DNA from: JAJEEA01 sp965243615
GTDB taxonomy: Bacteria > Acidobacteriota > Vicinamibacteria > Vicinamibacterales > UBA8438
NCBI GenBank assembly: GCA_965243615.1
Contig: CBDEVO010000003.1
Coordinates: 5,022,001 to 5,086,000 of the forward strand
Direction: 5' to 3'
DNA length: 64,000 bases
Shown: positions 59,048-64,000 of the stretch, one piece after another
How the letters are laid out: every line of letters starts with the position of its first letter
How positions within the stretch are numbered: position 1 is the stretch's first letter
Notes under the pieces: model-generated
Databases searched by the model: none
What the model saw: only the letters and a program-made list of their open reading frames with translations
Told to the model about the DNA's origin: nothing
Program-made: the position numbers and the translations under genes

Positions 59048-62000
59048 CTACGACCGGGCGACGGCGGCGTGGTACTCCTGCAGCGGCTGCACGTCGACCG
59101 CCTCGTCCTTGAGGGCCCGGATGGCGTCGACCGCGGCGGAGGCGCCGGTGAGGGTGGTGACGCAGGGGACCCCGAGCACCGTGGCGATGCGGCGGAGGGT
59201 GCGGTCGTCGAAGAACGACTCGCGACCGAGCGGGGTGTTGACGACGAGGTCGATCTCCCGGTTCAACAGCCGGTCGCCGATGTGGGGGCGACCCTCGTTG
59301 ACCTTGTAGACGAGCTCGGGCTCGAGCCCGTGGGCCCGCAGGTAGGCGGCGGTGCCCCGGGTCGCGAGCAGCGAGAACCCGAGCCCCGCGAGGTCCCGGG
59401 CGATGGGGAGGACGTTGGCCTTGTCCTCGTTGTTGACGCTGATGAACGCGGTGCCCCGGTCGGGCAGCTTCTGTCCCGCCGCGAGCTGGGCCTTGGCGTA
59501 GGCCGAGCCGAAGGTCGCGGCCGCCCCCATCACCTCGCCCGTCGACTTCATCTCGGGCCCCAGGATGGTGTCGACCCCGGGGAACCGGACGAACGGGAAC
59601 ACCGGCGCCTTCACGAACACGCCGGCCACGTCGAGGTCTTCGACGAGCCCGAGCTCGCCCAGGGTCCGCCCCGCCATGACCCGCGCCGCGACCTTGGCCA
59701 GCGGCACCCCCGTCGCCTTCGAGAGGTACGGCACGGTGCGCGACGCGCGGGGGTTGACCTCGAGCACGTAGACCGTGTCGTCCTTGATCGCGAACTGGGC
59801 GTTGAGGAGGCCGATCACGTTCAGCGCACGGGCGACCCGGCGGGTGTAGTCGCGGATGGTGACGAGGTGCCGCTCGGCGACGAGGTACGGCGGCAGGACG
59901 CAGGAGCTGTCGCCGGAGTGAATGCCGGCCTGCTCGATGTGCTCCATCACCCCGCCGATGACCACCGCCCCCGCGGAGTCGGCCACCGCGTCGACGTCGA
60001 GCTCGAACGCGTCCTCGAGGAACTTGTCAATCAGCACCGGGTGCTCGGGCGAGGCGTCGACCGCCTCGGTCATGTAGCGGTCGAGCGCCCCGGCGTCGTA
60101 GACGATGGCCATCGCCCGGCCGCCGAGCACGTAGGACGGCCGCACGACGAGGGGATAGCCGATCTTCGCGGCCACGTCCCGCGCCTCGGCCCGCGACGTC
60201 GCGATGCCGCTGGGGGCCTGGGGAATGCCGAGCTCCCACAGCAGGGCCGCGAAGCGCTTGCGGTCCTCGGCGAGGTCGATCGAGTCGGGCGACGTGCCGA
60301 GAATCTCGACCCCCGCCCGCTGCAGCCCGAGGGCGAGCTTCAGGGGCGTCTGCCCCCCGAACTGGACGATGCAGGCGACGTCGCCGCCCGCCGTCCGCTC
60401 CTTCTCGATGACCGCGAACACGTCCTCGAGGGTGAGGGGCTCGAAGTAGAGCCGGTCGACCGAGTCGTAGTCGGTCGACACCGTCTCCGGGTTGCAGTTG
60501 ACCATCACCGTCTCGAGCCCCTCCTCCTTGAGGGCGAACGCGGCGTGGCAGCAGCAGTAGTCGAACTCGATGCCCTGTCCGATGCGGTTGGGTCCGGAGC
60601 CGAGAATCACCACCTTGCGGCGGTCGGTGGGGGCCGACTCGCACTCCCGCTCCCAGGTGCCGTAGAGATACGGGGTGAACGACTCGAACTCCGCCGCGCA
60701 GGTGTCGATGCGCTTGTAGACCCGCGCGAGGCCCGCGTCACGGCTCCGGTCGCCGACAGCGGCCGGCGGCGCGTCGAGCGCCCCCCCGAGCTCCTCGTCG
60801 CCGAAGCCGGCGCGCTTGAGGTCGGCGAGGAGATCGCCCGACAGATCCGACAGCCCCGCTCGGGCGGCCGACCGCCGCAGCTCGACGATCTCGGCGAACT
60901 GGGTCAGGAACCAGGGGTCGATGCGGGTGAACTCGTGCACCTGCTCGACCGTCCACCCCCGGTCGAGGGCCTGGAACACCGCGAACATCCGGCGGTCGGT
61001 AGGCACCACGAGCTGCCGCTGGAGGGCGGCGTCGTCGGCGCCGGCGTCGGGCTCGTCCGCTTCGGGCCGGGGAGGGAACAGGCGGCCGCTCTGCCCGATC
61101 TCGAGCGAGCGGATCCCCTTGAGGAACGCCTCCTTGAACGTGCGGCCGATGGCCATCGCCTCGCCCACCGACTTCATCTGGGTCATGAGGGTGCGGTCGG
61201 CCTCGGGAAACTTCTCGAAGGTCCAGCGCGGCACCTTGACCACGATGTAGTCGATGGTGGGCTCGAAGCTGGCCGGGGTCAGGCGGGTGATGTCGTTGGG
61301 AATCTCCTCCAGCAGATAGCCGAGGGCCAGCCGGGCCGCGATCTTGGCGATGGGGAAGCCCGTCGCCTTCGAGGCGAGGGCGGACGAGCGCGACACGCGC
61401 GGGTTCATCTCGATCGCCACCATCCGCCCGTCGGCGGGATTCACCGCGAACTGGATGTTCGAGCCGCCGGTCTCGACCCCGACGCGGCGGATGATGCGCC
61501 GCGCCGCGTCGCGCATCCGCTGGTACTCCTTGTCAGTGAGGGTCAGGGCCGGCGCCACCGTGATGCTGTCGCCGGTGTGCACGCCCATGGGGTCGATGTT
61601 CTCGATCGAGCAGACGACGACGAAGTTGTCGGCGCCGTCGCGCATCACCTCGAGCTCGAACTCCTTCCACCCGATGACCGACTCCTCGATGAGGATCTCG
61701 TGCACGGGGCTCAGCTCGATGCCCCGGGTCACGACGTCGCGGAACTCCTCGATGTTGTAGGCGATGCCGCCGCCGACCCCGCCGAGGGTGAACGACGGCC
61801 GCACGATGGCGGGGAAGCCGAGGCGGTCGACCACGCTCATGGCCTCGTCGATCGACCTCGCGTAGGCGCTGGCCGGCACTTCGATGCCGATGGACTCCAT
61901 CGCCTCGCGGAACTTCAGGCGGTCCTCGGCCACCATGATCGCGTCGATCGAGGCCCCGATCAGCGACACGCCGTACTCGTCGAGCACGCCGTTGGCCTGG

Positions 62001-62305
62001 AGATCGACGGCGAGGTTCAGGGCGGTCTGGCCCCCGACGGTCGGCAGGAGCGCGTCGGGGCGCTCCTCCGCGATGACCTTGCGGACCACCTCCCACGTCA
62101 GAGGCTCGACGTAGGTGCGGTCCGAGACCCCCGGGTCGGTCATGATCGTCGCGGGGTTCGAGTTGACCAGGACCACCTCGATCCCCTCGGCCCGGAGCGC
62201 CTTGCAGGCCTGGGTGCCCGAGTAGTCGAACTCGCAGGCCTGACCGATCACGATGGGCCCGGAGCCGATGACGAGGACGCGTTCGATGTCGGTACGGCGC
62301 GGCAT
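59048..62305 (-). CDS. carB: Carbamoyl-phosphate synthase large subunit
   Basis: 1085 residues, the normal length. Two ATP-grasp halves are visible: VLVIGSGPIVIGQACEFDYS with IVRPSFTLGGVGGGIAYNIE (carboxyphosphate half), and VVILGSGPNRIGQGIEFDYC with LVVRPSYVLGGRAMAIVYDA (carbamate half). The tail GTAFISVNNEDKANVLPIAR to the end is the MGS-like allosteric domain. It makes carbamoyl phosphate from bicarbonate, ammonia (from CarA) and two ATP for pyrimidine and arginine synthesis. A linker near residues 400-440 (PRPEADEPDAGADDAALQRQ) is longer than usual. It follows carA by 9 bp, so they are one operon. Confidence 0.98.
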   Translation of the reverse strand: MPRRTDIERVLVIGSGPIVIGQACEFDYSGTQACKALRAEGIEVVLVNSNPATIMTDPGVSDRTYVEPLTWEVVRKVIAEERPDALLPTVGGQTALNLAVDLQANGVLDEYGVSLIGASIDAIMVAEDRLKFREAMESIGIEVPASAYARSIDEAMSVVDRLGFPAIVRPSFTLGGVGGGIAYNIEEFRDVVTRGIELSPVHEILIEESVIGWKEFELEVMRDGADNFVVVCSIENIDPMGVHTGDSITVAPALTLTDKEYQRMRDAARRIIRRVGVETGGSNIQFAVNPADGRMVAIEMNPRVSRSSALASKATGFPIAKIAARLALGYLLEEIPNDITRLTPASFEPTIDYIVVKVPRWTFEKFPEADRTLMTQMKSVGEAMAIGRTFKEAFLKGIRSLEIGQSGRLFPPRPEADEPDAGADDAALQRQLVVPTDRRMFAVFQALDRGWTVEQVHEFTRIDPWFLTQFAEIVELRRSAARAGLSDLSGDLLADLKRAGFGDEELGGALDAPPAAVGDRSRDAGLARVYKRIDTCAAEFESFTPYLYGTWERECESAPTDRRKVVILGSGPNRIGQGIEFDYCCCHAAFALKEEGLETVMVNCNPETVSTDYDSVDRLYFEPLTLEDVFAVIEKERTAGGDVACIVQFGGQTPLKLALGLQRAGVEILGTSPDSIDLAEDRKRFAALLWELGIPQAPSGIATSRAEARDVAAKIGYPLVVRPSYVLGGRAMAIVYDAGALDRYMTEAVDASPEHPVLIDKFLEDAFELDVDAVADSAGAVVIGGVMEHIEQAGIHSGDSSCVLPPYLVAERHLVTIRDYTRRVARALNVIGLLNAQFAIKDDTVYVLEVNPRASRTVPYLSKATGVPLAKVAARVMAGRTLGELGLVEDLDVAGVFVKAPVFPFVRFPGVDTILGPEMKSTGEVMGAAATFGSAYAKAQLAAGQKLPDRGTAFISVNNEDKANVLPIARDLAGLGFSLLATRGTAAYLRAHGLEPELVYKVNEGRPHIGDRLLNREIDLVVNTPLGRESFFDDRTLRRIATVLGVPCVTTLTGASAAVDAIRALKDEAVDVQPLQEYHAAVARS

Positions 62306-62314
62306 GGGCAGAGG

Positions 62315-63466
62315 TCAGGCGGCGCGGCGCGCCATCTCCTCGAGGAAACGGGAGAACAGGTAGTCGGCGTCATGGGGCCCCGGCGAGGCTTCGGGGTGGT
62401 ACTGCACGCAGAAGACCGGCCGCCGTCGGTGGCGCAGCCCCTCTATGGTGCCGTCGTAGAGGTTCAGGTGGGTCACCTCCACGTCGTCGGGCACCGACTC
62501 GGGCTCGACCGCGAACCCGTGGTTCTGGCTCGTGATCTCGACCTGTCCGGTGGACACCTGCTTGACGGGGTGGTTCGCCCCCCGGTGCCCGAACTTCAGC
62601 TTGTAGGTGGTCGCCCCCATGGCGAGCGCGAGCACCTGATGGCCGAGGCAGATGCCGAAGACCGGCAGGTCCGCCTCGATCACCCGGCGCGCGTTCGCCA
62701 CCGCATAGTCGAGGGGGGCGGGGTCGCCGGGACCGTTGCTGAGGAACACGCCGTCCGGCCCGGCGGCCAGCAGCTCGCTCGCGGGCGTGGCGGCGGGAAA
62801 GACCCGCACGTCGCACCCGTGGGCGGCCAGCCGGCGCAGGATGTTCCGCTTCAACCCGAAGTCATAGGCGGCGATACGGAACCGCCGGCCCGCGGGGAGG
62901 GCGGGGGCGCGCCGGAACCCCTCGGGCTCCAGGCCGTCGGGCGCCTCGGACGACGCACTCGAGGGCCAATCGAACGGCTCCGCGCAGGTCACCGACCGCA
63001 CGAGGTCGCTGCCCTCCATCGGCGCCACCTCGCGGGCCTGGCTCACCAGATCGTCCGGATCGACGTCGCCGGTGGCGATGATCCCGCGCATCGCCCCCGC
63101 GGTGCGGAGCTCGCGGGTCAGCGCGCGCGTGTCGATGCCGGCGATGGCGACGACGCCGTTGTCGCTCAGGTAGTCGCGCAGCGTGCCCGTCGACCGCCAG
63201 TTGCTCGCGACAGGCGACGCCTCGCGGACGACGAACCCGGCCACCTGGGGGCCGCGCGACTCGACGTCCTCGCCCGTCACCCCGTAGTTGCCGATCTCGG
63301 GGCAGGTCATGGTGACGATCTGCCGGGCGTAGGAGGGATCGGTCAGCACCTCCTGGTAGCCGGTCATGCTCGTGTTGAACACCACCTCGCCCCGGGCGAC
63401 GCCGCGCGCGCCGGCGGCGGCGCCGGAATACCAGCTTCCGTTCTCGAGGGCAAGGACGGCGTTCAT
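62315..63466 (-). CDS. carA: Carbamoyl-phosphate synthase small subunit
   Basis: 383 residues. The N-terminal CPSase domain shows VVFNTSMTGYQEVLTDPSYA and GFVVREASPVASNWRSTGTL. The glutamine amidotransferase domain has the nucleophile Cys in PVFGICLGHQVLALAMGATT and the His-Glu pair in YHPEASPGPHD. It releases ammonia from glutamine and passes it to CarB. ATG 63466 overlaps the stop of the PEGA-domain gene by 4 nt, an unusual upstream neighbour. A variable segment (residues about 165-195, SSASSEAPDGLEPEGFRRAP) is inserted between the two domains. Confidence 0.98.
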   Translation of the reverse strand: MNAVLALENGSWYSGAAAGARGVARGEVVFNTSMTGYQEVLTDPSYARQIVTMTCPEIGNYGVTGEDVESRGPQVAGFVVREASPVASNWRSTGTLRDYLSDNGVVAIAGIDTRALTRELRTAGAMRGIIATGDVDPDDLVSQAREVAPMEGSDLVRSVTCAEPFDWPSSASSEAPDGLEPEGFRRAPALPAGRRFRIAAYDFGLKRNILRRLAAHGCDVRVFPAATPASELLAAGPDGVFLSNGPGDPAPLDYAVANARRVIEADLPVFGICLGHQVLALAMGATTYKLKFGHRGANHPVKQVSTGQVEITSQNHGFAVEPESVPDDVEVTHLNLYDGTIEGLRHRRRPVFCVQYHPEASPGPHDADYLFSRFLEEMARRAA

Positions 63467-64000
63467 GGAGCGGCGTCGGCGAGCGATGCGGCCACGCGGG
63501 CCTGGGTTGCGGGAGCGACCTCTACGGTGGTGGTCCAGGTCCGGTAGCCGTCCAGCCTGAACTCGATGTGGTGAGCGCCCGCCGGCACGTCGGGGATCGA
63601 CACGGGTGTCTCGCCGACGAGCCGCTGATCGAGCCAGACCGCGGCGCCCGGCGGCCGTGTCTCGGCGAGAATGGATCCTATCCCAACTTGCCCCGCGGAA
63701 GGCGAACCTGCCCTTGCCCCTCCGGCCGCAGGCGCGGCGGCCGAGGCGGCGGCCAGATCGGCGTTCAACGACCCGATGGGATCGCCGGCATCGAGCAGGA
63801 ACCCCTCGCGCCGCGAGGGGTAGCCGGCCAGGCTCACCTCGACCTCGTAGGGGCCGTACGGCAGCTCGGCCAACGCGAAGGGGGTGGTGCCTCTCGATTC
63901 GCCGTTGACGATCACCTCGGCCCCCGGAGGCATGGAACGCACCAGCAGCCGCCCCTCGGCGGCCACCGGTTCGGGCGGCGGAAGCGCGGCCGGCGGTAGC
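63463..64000 (-). CDS. PEGA-domain protein, 5' part outside the window
   Basis: 178 codons are visible; the start lies beyond 64000. A proline-rich linker (LPPAALPPPEPVAA) leads into two PEGA repeats: GRLLVRSMPPGAEVIVNGES with YGPYEVEVSLAGYPS, and GSILAETRPPGAAVWLDQRL with GAHHIEFRLDGYRTWTTTVE. They are separated by an Ala/Gly-rich spacer. PEGA domains are short surface-exposed beta repeats, often at the C-terminus of Ser/Thr kinases or S-layer-like proteins, so a kinase domain may lie upstream. A GTG at 63966 would be an internal start and is unlikely. The stop overlaps carA by 4 nt. Confidence 0.8.
   Translation of the reverse strand, partial: LPPAALPPPEPVAAEGRLLVRSMPPGAEVIVNGESRGTTPFALAELPYGPYEVEVSLAGYPSRREGFLLDAGDPIGSLNADLAAASAAAPAAGGARAGSPSAGQVGIGSILAETRPPGAAVWLDQRLVGETPVSIPDVPAGAHHIEFRLDGYRTWTTTVEVAPATQARVAASLADAAP

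Noticed and set aside
59003..63547. 1514-residue plus-strand ORF
   Set aside because: It is antisense to carB and carA, whose proteins are unmistakable; the ORF is rich in Gly, Arg, His and Val as expected for a shadow frame in GC-rich DNA.

Overview
The window is very GC-rich bacterial DNA with densely packed genes and many 4-nt start/stop overlaps. It most likely comes from an Acidobacteriota genome, plausibly of the Vicinamibacteria type. The strongest taxonomic hint is a PadR regulator followed by three tandem ADOP-type permeases (Acidobacterial duplicated orphan permeases). It also carries a DUF1592/DUF1552 pair, several PQQ-propeller proteins, Tat-exported enzymes and a secreted ankyrin protein. 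This assignment is inference from gene families; no marker gene (rRNA, ribosomal protein) is present.

Region 1 (1-6770) is a gene graveyard. After the end of a DUF72 protein come a decayed BrnT/BrnA-type pair, a hybrid ORF joining the N-terminus of an SNF2-like helicase to a PIN-antitoxin tail, a PIN toxin with two frameshifts, a frameshifted HicB-like antitoxin, an apparently intact Rpn-type nuclease, a DEAD/DEAH helicase with a nonsense codon, frameshifts and a large deletion, and a UvrD C-terminal fragment. It ends with an intact DUF4143 ATPase whose start sits next to a perfect AT-rich palindrome. This reads as a collapsed defence/toxin-antitoxin island.

Region 2 (7011-19283) is chromosomal: a secreted amidohydrolase, a multicopper oxidase, an NHL-propeller protein, a 1-Cys peroxiredoxin, a PQQ-like propeller, a serine hydrolase, a two-component pair and an acyl desaturase. 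Region 3 (19394-20982) is a complete IS1182-like element with terminal repeats and a CTAG target duplication, inserted exactly at the stop codon of a Tat-exported amidase. Region 4 (20979-32507) holds the amidase, an NhaC antiporter, a NYN-LOTUS protein, a PQQ dehydrogenase, a DUF2911 protein, an exported HpcH-type aldolase, and a cytochrome c fused to a PHM-like copper monooxygenase fold with a secreted neighbour.

Region 5 (32731-42533) is the PadR/ADOP array (first permease frameshifted) with a DUF2807 lipoprotein at the end. Region 6 (42654-49047) has an intact HicA/DUF1902 pair, then a coupled operon of DUF1592 cytochrome, DUF1552 Tat protein and matrixin protease, divergent from a secreted ankyrin protein. 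Region 7 (49086-64000) is housekeeping: an MFS transporter, tRNA-Cys and tRNA-Gly, YraN, CysS, a small unknown, RibF, a PhnP-like hydrolase, DUF1844, MazG, ComEC, CarB, CarA and a PEGA-domain protein cut by the window edge.

A dispersed repeat of about 85 bp, with a palindromic left end, is present in at least four copies (25610, 28791, 45261, 58967) plus one fragment (53931). Its left end shares AGGAGCCTGCGCCG with the IS terminal repeat. It has shaped gene ends and one coding N-terminus. I regard it as the least expected non-coding structure here.
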